From F23-B02 sp946405205 (GTDB lineage: Bacteria > Bacillota > Clostridia > Oscillospirales > Oscillospiraceae), in NCBI GenBank assembly GCA_946405205.1, contig CAMJGL010000004.1, positions 1-64,000 of the forward strand: DNA of 64,000 nt, given 5' to 3'. Below are positions 8,890 through 17,820 of this stretch, one piece after another. How positions within the stretch are numbered: position 1 is the stretch's first letter; every line of letters begins with the position of its first letter. The notes under the pieces were generated by a model. That model was not told the origin of the DNA and made no database searches. It saw nothing but the letters and a program-made list of their open reading frames with translations. Made by a program: the position numbers and the translations under genes.

Positions 8890-9918
8890 ATGAAAAAGAC
8901 TATTGCTATCCTGCTGGCTTTAGCCATGGTCCTCGCTCTGGGCGCATGCAGCAGAGGAGGCAACAATGACAGCGCCGGCGACTCGGATAAGGCCGGCGAG
9001 TACGAACTGGTCATCGGCCATGTTTACACCGAGGATTCCCTTGAGCATGCACAGATGCTGAAAATCAAGGAGCTCGTTGAAGCAAAGACCGACGGCGCCT
9101 GCAAGGTCACCATCTATGCAAACGAGCAGCTTGGCGACGAGCAGTCCATTGCCGAGCAGTGCGTGACCGGCGCATGCGACGCGGGCTTCTCCGAGGGCTC
9201 CGTATGGGCGACCGTCACCGACAAGCCCGAGTTTGCGGTATTCGGCCTTCCCTTCCAGTACAGCGGCATCGACGCGGCTCAGAAGGTCACCGAAGAGCTC
9301 ATCAAGCCCGAGCTGAACAAGATCGCCGACGGCACCGGACTTTACGTTCTCGGCAACGTCTACTCCGGCTTCCGCCACATGCTGAGCGTCAACAAGCCCA
9401 TCCACACTCTGGCTGACCTCTCCGGCATGAAGATCCGTGTTCCCAATGCGACCATCTATGTCCAGATGTTCAAGTGCATGGGCGCCAACCCCACCACCAC
9501 CGCTTTCTCCGAGACCTATCAGGCTCTGCAGCAGGGCGTTGTTGAAGGCTGCGAATGCGACCTTGCGAACATCGTTCAGCAGAACTGGCATGAAGTCAAT
9601 AACTACATGTCCTACAGCTACCATCTTGCTGCGATGAACGTCATCTGCATCAACCAGGAGAAGTGGGAGAGCTATCCCGCAGAGATCCAGCAGGCCATCC
9701 AGGAAGCAGTCACCGAGTCTGAGGCATACTGCTTCGAGCTCAGAGCCAACGCTGACGCCGAGTATATAAAGGCCATTGAGGATGCCAACGTTGAGATATA
9801 CACTCTGCCTGCCGAGGAGCTTGCAGCTATGAAGGAAGCCTGCCAGCCCATCTATGACGAATTCGTCGGCTACGGCCTCGGCGATCTGCTTGACGCGATC
9901 GCTGCATGCAGCAAATAA
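8890..9918 (+). CDS. TRAP transporter substrate-binding lipoprotein (DctP type)
   Basis: 342 residues. Signal peptide with lipobox LGAC (cysteine about residue 19), then the DctP fold. The segment SGMKIRVPNATIYVQMFKCMGANPTTTAFSETYQALQQGVVEG carries the conserved arginine that binds the substrate carboxylate, so a carboxylic acid (sugar acid, amino acid or keto acid) is expected. The ATG at 8890 follows AGGAGG. It is the first gene of a long operon and is separated from the permeases by a stable hairpin (9959-9990), which would favour excess binding protein. The exact substrate is unknown. Confidence 0.94.
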   Translation: MKKTIAILLALAMVLALGACSRGGNNDSAGDSDKAGEYELVIGHVYTEDSLEHAQMLKIKELVEAKTDGACKVTIYANEQLGDEQSIAEQCVTGACDAGFSEGSVWATVTDKPEFAVFGLPFQYSGIDAAQKVTEELIKPELNKIADGTGLYVLGNVYSGFRHMLSVNKPIHTLADLSGMKIRVPNATIYVQMFKCMGANPTTTAFSETYQALQQGVVEGCECDLANIVQQNWHEVNNYMSYSYHLAAMNVICINQEKWESYPAEIQQAIQEAVTESEAYCFELRANADAEYIKAIEDANVEIYTLPAEELAAMKEACQPIYDEFVGYGLGDLLDAIAACSK

Positions 9919-9958
9919 ACCGTTACAGTAAAATCCTGTTCAAACAGGTTGAAGTATG

Positions 9959-9990
9959 TATAGTTGGTCAGTTTATACTGACCAACTATA
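9959..9990 (+). other. Intergenic hairpin between dctP-type and dctQ-type genes
   Basis: Perfect 13-bp inverted repeat TATAGTTGGTCAG (9959-9971) with CTGACCAACTATA (9978-9990) and a six-base loop. No T-tract follows, so it is more likely an mRNA stabiliser or processing site than a terminator. It would let the binding protein be made in excess of the membrane subunits. Confidence 0.7.
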
Positions 9991-10017
9991 TACTGCCCGA
10001 AAATTTAGGAGGAAAAA

Positions 10018-10662
10018 ATGCTTGGTTTTTTAAAAAAGGCGGATAAGGGCATTGAATGGATCCAGCTCGTTTCGTGCGGTCTGATAATGTTCGCAATAAT
10101 GTGGCTGACCTTCTTCATGGTGTTCTTCCGCTATGTGCTTAACAACTCCATTGTTTGGGCTGAAGAGATCCTGCGATACATGATGATGTGGGTCGTGCTT
10201 ATCGGAGCGGGCCTGACCACAAGGGAGGACCAGCATGTCAGCATGGACGTGCTGCAGAATGTCTTGAGACGCTGGCCGAAGCTGCGTGCGGTCCACTATG
10301 TAATAACAAGGCTTATCGTATTCGCTTTTATGATCTATCTTATCGGCCCGACAATGGACCTCATCGAAAAGGCCGGAAATTCAACGGCCACATCCGTAAC
10401 CTGGCTTCATAAATCGACTATTTACTTTTCATTTATTTGCGGAATCATTTCCGTTAACCTGAGCCTTTTGGGTCAGGTCCCCCGCAAGGTGTACGACATT
10501 ATCCATGGCATTGAGGACGACGAAATGATCCTGGAGGCTAAGGCAAAGGCGGCCGAGTACGACCGTATGCTGAACGAAGCAGCAGAAGCCGAGGCTCCCC
10601 CATGCCATGAAGAACAGGCCGAAGCGCCTGAAGAAACGAATGACGGAGGTAACGAACAATGA
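10018..10662 (+). CDS. TRAP transporter small membrane subunit (DctQ type)
   Basis: 214 residues with four hydrophobic segments in the first 160 residues, the DctQ pattern (for example NSIVWAEEILRYMMMWVVLIGAGLTTREDQHVSMD). An acidic, alanine- and glutamate-rich tail of about 50 residues extends beyond the usual family length. The start follows AGGAGG at 10008-10013. The last four bases overlap the start of the large subunit (ATGA), indicating coupled translation. Confidence 0.92.
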   Translation: MLGFLKKADKGIEWIQLVSCGLIMFAIMWLTFFMVFFRYVLNNSIVWAEEILRYMMMWVVLIGAGLTTREDQHVSMDVLQNVLRRWPKLRAVHYVITRLIVFAFMIYLIGPTMDLIEKAGNSTATSVTWLHKSTIYFSFICGIISVNLSLLGQVPRKVYDIIHGIEDDEMILEAKAKAAEYDRMLNEAAEAEAPPCHEEQAEAPEETNDGGNEQ

Positions 10663-11945
10663 TTCAAATAACGATCATTGCCCTGATAGTCTGCCTGTTG
10701 TTCGGTATTCCCATTGCATTTTCCATAGGCATTGCCGGTACCGTGGGTCTTTACTTCGGAAGCAATGTCCCGATGTTTATGGTAATAAAACAGTTCTTTG
10801 AGGGCATCAACTCCTTCTCATACATGGCGATCCCGCTGTTCATCCTCGCAGGCGCCATCATGGGCAAGGGCGGTATCTCAAAAAGAATAGTCAACTTCGC
10901 CTCGGCGCTGCTGTCATGGCTGAGAGGCGGAACGGCCATCACCTCGGTCGGCGCCAGCATGATCTTCGCCTCCGTTTCCGGCTCAGGCGCTGCGACCATC
11001 AGCGCGATCGGCGGTATCACCGTTCCCGAAATGCTCAAAAAGGGCTATGACCGCGGCTTCGTGGCCGCAATGTCGGCCGGCGCCGGCAGCCTCGGTCCCA
11101 TAATCCCCCCGAGCGTGGACATGATAGTTTTCGGCTGCATCACCGGTATGTCCATTGCCCGTATGTTCATAGGCGGCATCATACCCGGATTCATCATCGG
11201 CATTGCCCTTATGATATACTGCTACATTTTTGCCAAGAGGCGCAATATCGACTACGGCGGAAAGTTCCGCGGCGCGGTGGTGTGGAAGGCCTTCAAGGAG
11301 TCGATCTGGGCTCTGCTCATGCCGATAATAATCATCGGCGGCGTAATGGGCGGCATATTCACCGCAACGGAAGCAGGCGCTGTTGCCTGTGTGTACGGAC
11401 TTATCGTTTCGGCCTTTGTTTATAAATCCATGAGCTTCAAGGATTTTATAAACGTTCTCCGCAGCGCCACCGTCAACGTGGCGATGGTCATGATGATAAT
11501 CGGTATGTCCTCGCTGTTCTCCTACATTCTCGCTAAGGAGAACGTCGGTCAGAGCATAGTGGAATTCATGCTCAGCGTCACCACGAACCCCACGGGCCTG
11601 TTCTTCCTCGTTATAGGCTTCATGGTTGTGATCGGCTGCTTTATGGAATCTCTTGCGGCTCTGCCCATCATTCTGCCTATCATATACCCGATGTTCGCAT
11701 CGATGGGCGTGAACCTGAACCAGCTCGGTGTTGTGTTCGCACTCAGCACCGTCCTCGGCGGCCTTACGCCTCCGGTAGGCATATATCTGTTCCTTTCAAT
11801 GAATCTCACCGGCTCGAGGATGAAGCAGACGGTATTCCCGCATATGCTCATAGTTATCGGCATCATCCTTGCCGTTATAGTTCTGTGCATACTGCTGCCC
11901 ATACCGCAGTTCCTGCCTGATCTCGTCTACGGACCGATGAAATGA
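10659..11945 (+). CDS. TRAP transporter large membrane subunit (DctM type)
   Basis: 428 residues, the typical length, with about twelve hydrophobic segments. Family signatures include IPLFILAGAIMGKGGISKRIVNFA, the GSGAATISAIGGITVPEM loop, AGAGSLGPIIPPSVDMIVFG and LGGLTPPVGIYLFL. It forms the ion-coupled channel that works with the binding protein and small subunit. It overlaps the preceding gene by 4 bp and precedes the first aminotransferase by 18 bp. Confidence 0.96.
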   Translation: MIQITIIALIVCLLFGIPIAFSIGIAGTVGLYFGSNVPMFMVIKQFFEGINSFSYMAIPLFILAGAIMGKGGISKRIVNFASALLSWLRGGTAITSVGASMIFASVSGSGAATISAIGGITVPEMLKKGYDRGFVAAMSAGAGSLGPIIPPSVDMIVFGCITGMSIARMFIGGIIPGFIIGIALMIYCYIFAKRRNIDYGGKFRGAVVWKAFKESIWALLMPIIIIGGVMGGIFTATEAGAVACVYGLIVSAFVYKSMSFKDFINVLRSATVNVAMVMMIIGMSSLFSYILAKENVGQSIVEFMLSVTTNPTGLFFLVIGFMVVIGCFMESLAALPIILPIIYPMFASMGVNLNQLGVVFALSTVLGGLTPPVGIYLFLSMNLTGSRMKQTVFPHMLIVIGIILAVIVLCILLPIPQFLPDLVYGPMK

Positions 11946-11963
11946 TAACGGAGGTTATTGAAA

Positions 11964-13295
11964 ATGAAGCTTGACAGAAGTAAAGAGCTTTGGGAAGAGG
12001 GCAAAAAATATATGCCCAGCGGGGTCTCGGCTGGCGGCAGAGTAAATGTGGCCTGCGGCATGCCCCACTATATCGATCACGCTCAGGGGGCCCGTCTGTA
12101 CACGGTGGACGGGCAGGAGTTCATCGATTACCACGGCGGTTCGGGAGCCTCGATGTTCGGACATAAGCATCCGCGCATACAGGCGGCGCTTGAGGAGTGC
12201 ATCGACAAGGGCTTCCTCATGAATTACGACACCGAGAAGACCCTTGAATTTGCAAAGAATTTTACGACTCTTGTTCCGACCGTTGAAAAGTTCAGACTTC
12301 TTAACTCCGGCACCGAAGCGACCATGGCGGCTATACGCATTGCCAGAGGCTACACGGGAAAGGATATCGTCATAAAGCTTGACGGACACTTCCACGGTAT
12401 GCACGAAATGGTCTGGTATAACCACAACAACTATCCTCCCATGAACGGCGGCGTCTGCGAGACAGTGCCCGACAGTGCCGGCATCCCCCGTGCGTTCACG
12501 GAGCTTATCAAGGTCGCGGAATCGAATAATCTCGAAGCCGTTGAGAAGCTTGTCGAGCAGTACAAGGGCAATGTTGCCGCCATTATACTGGAGCCCGTAT
12601 GTTTCAATATGGGCTGTTCCCTGATGAAGAAGGAGTTTGTTCACGGCATACGCAAGCTGTGCGACGCCGAAGGCATCTGCATGATAATGGACGAGGTAAT
12701 AACCGGCCTGCGCTTCCGTCCCGGCAGCGCTGCGGGCTACTACGGCGTGCAGCCTGATATAACGACCTTTGCAAAGGCTCTGGCCGGCGGCGCATCCATA
12801 TCGCTGGTCGGCGGCAAGGCAAAAGTCATGGATATATGCAGCCCCGGGGGTATAGTCGGCGTCAGCGGTACCTACAGCGGAAACCAGATGGGAGTTTACT
12901 CCGCCAACGCCTGCGTCAAGATGGCTCTTGAGCCCGGCTTTTACGATCACATCGAGGCTGTCGGCGGCAAGCTGTTCGGCGGCATGGAGGAGCTGATGAA
13001 AAAGCACGGTCTGCCCGGCCATGTCAGCGGCCTCGGCGCAAGATTCGCCATCTATTGGGGCTATGAGGACCGTGAGATCGATACAGACCTTCGCCTATCG
13101 CAGAAGCTGTTCCGCAGAGACCTGGCAAACGCGTTCATAAACGGCGCGCTGGATAACGGCCTGTATTTCCACTCCTACTGGAATGCCAATATCCCGTCCC
13201 ACTGCGGTTTCTCCGTCCAGCACACGCTTGAAGATATTGATATCACGCTTGAGAAGATGGATACCGTCATGGCAGGCATGAAGAAGCTGCTGTGA
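11964..13295 (+). CDS. Class III (glutamate-1-semialdehyde aminomutase-like) PLP aminotransferase
   Basis: 443 residues. The fold resembles HemL: VDGQEFIDYHGGSGASMFGHKHPRI, the NSGTEATMAAIRIARGYTG phosphate-binding region, IMDEVITGLRF with the PLP-contacting aspartate, and TFAKALAGGASISLVGG with the Schiff-base lysine. The setting (TRAP transporter, RpiR regulation, a second aminotransferase) argues for catabolism rather than haem synthesis, so I would not call it hemL. The start is the ATG at 11964 with GGAGG at 11950-11954; an in-frame TTG at 11958 is too close to it. Substrate unknown. Confidence 0.88.
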   Translation: MKLDRSKELWEEGKKYMPSGVSAGGRVNVACGMPHYIDHAQGARLYTVDGQEFIDYHGGSGASMFGHKHPRIQAALEECIDKGFLMNYDTEKTLEFAKNFTTLVPTVEKFRLLNSGTEATMAAIRIARGYTGKDIVIKLDGHFHGMHEMVWYNHNNYPPMNGGVCETVPDSAGIPRAFTELIKVAESNNLEAVEKLVEQYKGNVAAIILEPVCFNMGCSLMKKEFVHGIRKLCDAEGICMIMDEVITGLRFRPGSAAGYYGVQPDITTFAKALAGGASISLVGGKAKVMDICSPGGIVGVSGTYSGNQMGVYSANACVKMALEPGFYDHIEAVGGKLFGGMEELMKKHGLPGHVSGLGARFAIYWGYEDREIDTDLRLSQKLFRRDLANAFINGALDNGLYFHSYWNANIPSHCGFSVQHTLEDIDITLEKMDTVMAGMKKLL

Positions 13296-13615
13296 GCCCG
13301 GCGACTGATATGATGGACAAAAATCAGAGCGGACGAGAAAAATTCAGCTTGAAAAAATTCCTGTACAGTAAGCTTTTCCTTCTGGCGGCATTGGTCTGCG
13401 AAGTGGCGGCGTACCTCATGGTAAGGGGCGTCGTGCAGGGCAATGAGCAGGCGATAAACGGCCTGACGGTCGCCGGAGTCATCCTCCTTTTTGTATATCT
13501 CGTCAAGGACGGGCTTACCAGAAAATACAGGCACTACAGTAAAAAATGGGGCATGGGCCCCTATGCCGAGCCTACCGGCTCCGAGCCGGAGGACGACAAT
13601 AATAAAATCATTTAG
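13292..13615 (+). CDS. Small two-helix membrane protein of unknown function
   Basis: 107 residues from a GTG at 13292 that overlaps the previous stop (GTGA); an ATG at 13310 is an alternative. There is a basic N-terminus, two hydrophobic stretches (about 27-50 and 57-73) and a polar tail ending in acidic residues. It matches no family I know. It sits between two aminotransferases in the same operon with no gaps, so it is probably translated and may be an accessory of the pathway or transporter. Confidence 0.65.
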   Translation: MSPATDMMDKNQSGREKFSLKKFLYSKLFLLAALVCEVAAYLMVRGVVQGNEQAINGLTVAGVILLFVYLVKDGLTRKYRHYSKKWGMGPYAEPTGSEPEDDNNKII

Positions 13616-13626
13616 GAGGCTTTCAA

Positions 13627-15048
13627 ATGAACGGTCAAGGTTTTGAAATGGAGTCTCGCGAGACTAAACGCATCGAGACCAAGCATCGCCGCATCGTCAC
13701 ACCTATTCCCGTACCGGAGTCCTTTGAGCTCATCAAGGAAATGCAGAAGTATGAGCCCATTTCCAACGCGGGGCAGCCCCTGATCGTGTGGGATCACACC
13801 GAGGACGGCTACAAGGTCTGCGACCCCTACGGCAACAAGTTTATCGACTTCTCCTCCGGCGTTATGATAACCAATGCCGGCCACGGTAACCCCGATATAA
13901 TCGAGGCTATCAAGAAGACGCTCGACAAGCCCTTGCTGTGCGCGTATCTGCACCCGACCAAGGAGCGCGTTGAGGCAGCAAAGGCTATCTGCAGCGTCAG
14001 CCCCATCCCCGACAGCAAGGCGTTCATGCTCTCGGCCGGTACCGAGGCAGTCGAGGCGGCGGTAAAGATCGCCCGCACCCACGGCAAGATGGTCGGCGGT
14101 CCGGCAAAGAAGGTCATCGTGTCCTTTGAGGGCGCCTTCCACGGACGCACTCTGGCTTCCCAGATGGTCGGCGGCCAGCCCGCACTGAAGGACTGGATCG
14201 GCAACCTCGACCCCGATATTTTCCAGGCACCCTGGCCCAACGCCTACGACCACGACTGGGCAAATCCCGAGCTGCCGGGCTTCTCCGATGAGAAGATGTT
14301 CCAGACCCTGCTGGACACCATCGACGCCCACGGCGTGGAGTACAAGAACATCGCCGGCATCATCATCGAGTCCTACTACGGCAACCTCTGCTACCCGATG
14401 CCCAAGTCATACGCAAAGAATCTGCGCGCCTTCTGCGACAAGTACGACATCGTCCTGATGATGGACGAGATCCAGATCGGCTGCTGCCGCAGCGGCAAGT
14501 GGTTCGGCTTTGAAAACTACGATATCCTGCCCGACCTGTTCACCACCGCTAAGGGTCTGTCCGGCGGTCTGCCGCAGTCCGCTCTGGTCGGACGCCGCGA
14601 GCTGATGGATATTTACGCGCCCAACACCATGACCTCCACCCATTCCGGCAGCCCCGTCGCTTCCGCCGGCACTGCCGCCAACATAAAGTTCCTCAAGGAG
14701 AACAATATGTGCGAGGAAGCCGCTCGCAAGGGCAAGATCATGGAGGAAAAGCTCAAGGAGCTTTGGAAGAAGTTCCCCGAGAGGATCAGCTACGTAAGCG
14801 GTATCGGCATGGCCTGGGCCGTCACCTTCGCCGAGGCCGACACCCATGAGAAGCATCCCGAGTTTGCGCTTGAAGTCACCAAGAAGTGCAATGAAAACGG
14901 CCTGACCTTCTTCGCCGCGGTCGGCGCCGGCATCACAATGAAGCTCACCCCGCCTCTCACCATTCCCGATGACGCGCTCATCGAAGGTCTCGAGGCATAT
15001 GCGACGGCAGTCGCCGAGGCAGACGCGATCATGCCCGCCTATAAGTAA
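13627..15048 (+). CDS. Class III PLP aminotransferase (4-aminobutyrate aminotransferase-like)
   Basis: 473 residues. Characteristic parts: VCDPYGNKFIDFSSGVMITNAGHGNPDI, SAGTEAVEAAVKIARTHG, FEGAFHGRTLASQMVGG, LMMDEIQIGCCRSGKWFGFENYDILPDLFTTAKGLSGGLPQSALVGR, where the lysine in TTAKG binds PLP. The family transfers omega- or alpha-amino groups to pyruvate or 2-oxoglutarate. A strong AGGAGG is at 13613-13618. Two class III aminotransferases in one operon suggest either two successive amino transfers or an amino-group shuttle. Exact substrate unknown. Confidence 0.92.
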   Translation: MNGQGFEMESRETKRIETKHRRIVTPIPVPESFELIKEMQKYEPISNAGQPLIVWDHTEDGYKVCDPYGNKFIDFSSGVMITNAGHGNPDIIEAIKKTLDKPLLCAYLHPTKERVEAAKAICSVSPIPDSKAFMLSAGTEAVEAAVKIARTHGKMVGGPAKKVIVSFEGAFHGRTLASQMVGGQPALKDWIGNLDPDIFQAPWPNAYDHDWANPELPGFSDEKMFQTLLDTIDAHGVEYKNIAGIIIESYYGNLCYPMPKSYAKNLRAFCDKYDIVLMMDEIQIGCCRSGKWFGFENYDILPDLFTTAKGLSGGLPQSALVGRRELMDIYAPNTMTSTHSGSPVASAGTAANIKFLKENNMCEEAARKGKIMEEKLKELWKKFPERISYVSGIGMAWAVTFAEADTHEKHPEFALEVTKKCNENGLTFFAAVGAGITMKLTPPLTIPDDALIEGLEAYATAVAEADAIMPAYK

Positions 15049-15082
15049 GGTTTTCCATAACAAATACAATACGCGTTCTCCG

Positions 15083-15110
15083 GCGCATATCGGCTTCGGC
15101 CGGTATGCGC
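15083..15110 (+). other. Intergenic hairpin before the FAD oxidase
   Basis: 12-bp stem (15083-15094 with 15099-15110, one G-U pair) closed by a TTCG tetraloop, with no T-tract after it. It sits in a 158-bp gap inside the operon, so it is a likely RNA processing or stability element rather than a strong terminator. Confidence 0.55.
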
Positions 15111-15206
15111 TGAGGGAACAATCTCAAACGAACGGCCGAATAATCTGAGGCCGCAATGAAATTGTGAAAAATTGCTGTGAAGCATTGATATACAGGAGGA
15201 AAGCGA

Positions 15207-16631
15207 ATGGAATTCAGAGGTTTTATGCGGGACATGATCCTCACCGAGCTCGAGGACGCCGTCGGCGTCGATAATGTCAGCATCGGCATGGGAGAAAAGC
15301 TTGCATACGGAACGGACTATTTCTGGCTGGCGAGAATGGTAGTGGACAAGGGCGGCGAGCCTGCGCTTCCCGACTATATTGTCCGCCCCGGCAGTGCGGA
15401 GGAAGTGTCCAAGGTCCTGAAGATCGCCAATTACTATAAGCTCCCCGTGCAGACATGGGGCGGCGGCTCCGGCTCACAGGGCGGTGCTCTGCCCATGGCA
15501 GGCGGCATCCTGCTCGATATTAAGCGCATGGATAAGCTCATAGATATCGACACGGTCTCCGGCACCATCACCTGTGAAACGGGAATGGTGTTCCAGACAC
15601 TTGAATGGTACGCGAATGAGAAGGGCTATTCCATCATGCATCTGCCGAGCTGCCTTACCTGCTGCACAGTCGGCGGCGCGCTTGCGCACAACGGTATAGG
15701 CATCCTCTCCACGAAGTACGGCAAGATCGACGATCAGTGCCTCTGGGTGGAGGCCGCACTTCCCAACGGCGATATAATCGAGACCCTGCCCGTTCCCAAG
15801 CATTCCAGCGGCCCCAATCTTCTTCCGCTGCTTCTTGGCAGCGAGGGCACCCTCGGCGTAATGACAAAGGCCAAGTTTAAAATGACAAAGCTGCCCGAGG
15901 TGAGACGCCATCACGCTTTCCTGTTCAAGGATATACATACCGGCTATGCCGCGTGCCGCGAGATAGTCCAGACCGTTAAGCCCTCCATCATGCGTCTTTT
16001 CGACGAGGCTGAGACCGTTTCCATCATAAAGAAGGTCATCGGCTTTGAAAAGAAGGGTTCGTTCATGAACCTCACTGTCGAGGGTATCGCCAGGATCGTC
16101 GATGTTGAGGAGGAGATCATTCTTGACATTGCCAAGAAGTACGACGGCGAGTATCTGGGCAGCGAGTACGGCGAAAAGTGGTTTGAAAACCGCATCACCT
16201 TCTTCTATCCGGGATATATAATGAACAATCCCCAGATGTTCGGCACTCTCGACACCGTTTCGACCTTTGACAATATCGAGAATATTTACTGGGCGATGAA
16301 GAAGGCCGTCGAGGATAATTTTGAAGGCGTGCGCTTTATTTCCCACAGCTCCCACTGGTATGACTGGGGCTGCATGAACTACTCAAGATTCATCATCGAT
16401 AATCCTCCCGAGGACAAGGAAGAATGCATCCGCCTGCATAATCAGGTGTGGAACGCCGGCGTCCGCGCTGCCATTGCAAACGGCGGCGTCATAAACGATC
16501 ACCACGGCGTCGGCCTGAAGCTCGGCAGACTGATGAAGGAGTCCTACGGTCCGGCCATGCAGGTGCTCGAGGGCATCAAGAAGCAGCTTGACCCCAACGG
16601 CATCATGAATCCCTATAAGATGGGACTTTGA
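15207..16631 (+). CDS. FAD-linked oxidase of the VAO/AGPS-like type
   Basis: 474 residues. An N-terminal FAD-binding PCMH domain (about 45-225) includes PDYIVRPGSAEEVSKVLKIA and WGGGSGSQGGALPMAGGILLDIKRM, followed by an FAD-oxidase C-terminal domain ending LKKQ-like, LDPNGIMNPYKMG. The C-terminal motif is DHHGVG, as in alkylglycerone-phosphate-synthase-like members, rather than the GEH(A/G)IG of glycolate/lactate enzymes. It is followed by an Fe-S protein and EtfBA, so electrons probably leave through them. Likely a hydroxyacid or polyol dehydrogenase; substrate unknown. AGGAGG precedes the ATG. Confidence 0.88.
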   Translation: MEFRGFMRDMILTELEDAVGVDNVSIGMGEKLAYGTDYFWLARMVVDKGGEPALPDYIVRPGSAEEVSKVLKIANYYKLPVQTWGGGSGSQGGALPMAGGILLDIKRMDKLIDIDTVSGTITCETGMVFQTLEWYANEKGYSIMHLPSCLTCCTVGGALAHNGIGILSTKYGKIDDQCLWVEAALPNGDIIETLPVPKHSSGPNLLPLLLGSEGTLGVMTKAKFKMTKLPEVRRHHAFLFKDIHTGYAACREIVQTVKPSIMRLFDEAETVSIIKKVIGFEKKGSFMNLTVEGIARIVDVEEEIILDIAKKYDGEYLGSEYGEKWFENRITFFYPGYIMNNPQMFGTLDTVSTFDNIENIYWAMKKAVEDNFEGVRFISHSSHWYDWGCMNYSRFIIDNPPEDKEECIRLHNQVWNAGVRAAIANGGVINDHHGVGLKLGRLMKESYGPAMQVLEGIKKQLDPNGIMNPYKMGL

Positions 16632-16648
16632 GATGAGATGACACAGCG

Positions 16649-16680
16649 GGACGGACAGACCCGGCCGGTCTTATCCGTCC
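16649..16680 (+). other. Intergenic hairpin between FAD oxidase and Fe-S protein
   Basis: GGACGGA (16649-16655) pairs with TCCGTCC (16674-16680), with a further inner stem around AGACCCGG/CCGGTCT. No T-tract follows. Third hairpin of this kind in the operon; a TATAAT at 16693-16698 just after it could be an internal promoter but lacks a good -35. Confidence 0.4.
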
Positions 16681-16719
16681 TGCGGGCAACGGTATAATTT
16701 TGAACAAAGAGGTATTAAT

Positions 16720-17814
16720 ATGTTTTCTAAAGACAGTGCCAGACAGGCGGATGCGTGCAGATTCTGCTGGATGTGCCGCCATATATGCCCTGTTGCCGGA
16801 AGCACCGGCAGAGAGGGCTGGACTCCTCGCGCCAGAGGACTCATGATCTCAATGATCGAGCGCGGCACGCCATATACCGCGGAGATAGCAGAGGCCATGT
16901 ATCACTGCACCCTCTGCGACGCCTGTGCAAACGATTGCGCCACCGGCTATAAGCCGAGCGAGTTTATTAGAGAAGCCAGGACTATGGCCGTCGTGGAGGA
17001 TATCGCCCCCGAAGCCGTCGTCAAGGCTATCGAGACCATTCAGGGCTGCGGAAATATCTTCGGTGAGAAGTCCTTCGACAAAATATTTGCCGCCGTAGGC
17101 GAGCTGCCCGAGAAGGCTGAAACGCTGCTGTTTTTAGGCCAGACGGCCTCATCCGTGTATCCGCAGGCGGCGATAAACGCCGCGGAGCTCCTCAAAAAGG
17201 CGGGAGTCGACTTCACCATTCTGCGCGATGAGCCCGCTTCCGGCGCATATTTGAGCGAGCTTATGGGCTTCACCGGTGACGTTCAGGCCATGGCTGCCGC
17301 CGCGGCTGAGAAAATCGAGGCGACCGGAGCGAAGACCCTTGTGGTCCTCAACCCCGCCGACGCCTTTATGTTCCGCGATGAATACGCAAAGTACGGTCTC
17401 CTCAGAGACGTGGAAGTCGTAACTGCAACCGCTTTCGCAGCAAAGCTTATCGCTGACGGCGCACTCAGCCCCGTGCCGCAGAGCATAAAGGGCTCGCTTC
17501 AGGAGCCTGTAAAGCTCACCCGCGGGCTGGATGAGACGGCACCCTTCAAGGCCATCGCGGCCGCCGTGGGCGTGAAGCTCAATGATATGTTCCTGAACGG
17601 AAAAATGTCGCGCTGCATCGGAACGGTGCCCTTTGATATGTATGACCCTGCGACCGTAAGGGAAATGGTCCATGTCCGCTGCGACGACGCACAGCGTATG
17701 GGCAGCAGGCTCATCATCACCGCAAGCCCCGACGACTACTACATCATGTCCAAACATGCATACGGCCCGGTGAAGATCGCCGACATATTCGAGATCCTCA
17801 ACCAGAGCTGCTGA
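16720..17814 (+). CDS. Iron-sulfur protein with two 4Fe-4S motifs and a cysteine-less CCG-like domain
   Basis: 364 residues. Two ferredoxin motifs are intact: C13, C16, C19, C23 and C63, C66, C69, C73. The layout is that of GlcF/HdrD-type electron carriers, which normally continue with two CCG domains. Here the rest aligns by eye with that fold but the cluster ligands are gone: EPASGAYLSELMG (171-183) stands where CCGxPLxxxG is expected, and LNPADAFMF replaces the second cysteine pair. It probably passes electrons from the FAD oxidase to EtfAB. The missing ligands suggest the C-terminal half is only structural. Confidence 0.83.
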   Translation: MFSKDSARQADACRFCWMCRHICPVAGSTGREGWTPRARGLMISMIERGTPYTAEIAEAMYHCTLCDACANDCATGYKPSEFIREARTMAVVEDIAPEAVVKAIETIQGCGNIFGEKSFDKIFAAVGELPEKAETLLFLGQTASSVYPQAAINAAELLKKAGVDFTILRDEPASGAYLSELMGFTGDVQAMAAAAAEKIEATGAKTLVVLNPADAFMFRDEYAKYGLLRDVEVVTATAFAAKLIADGALSPVPQSIKGSLQEPVKLTRGLDETAPFKAIAAAVGVKLNDMFLNGKMSRCIGTVPFDMYDPATVREMVHVRCDDAQRMGSRLIITASPDDYYIMSKHAYGPVKIADIFEILNQSC

Positions 17815-17820
17815 TCGGCG

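Noticed and set aside
11964..13295. Naming the first aminotransferase hemL
   Set aside because: The fold is HemL-like but it sits in a catabolic TRAP operon with no haem genes; many HemL-like aminotransferases have other substrates.
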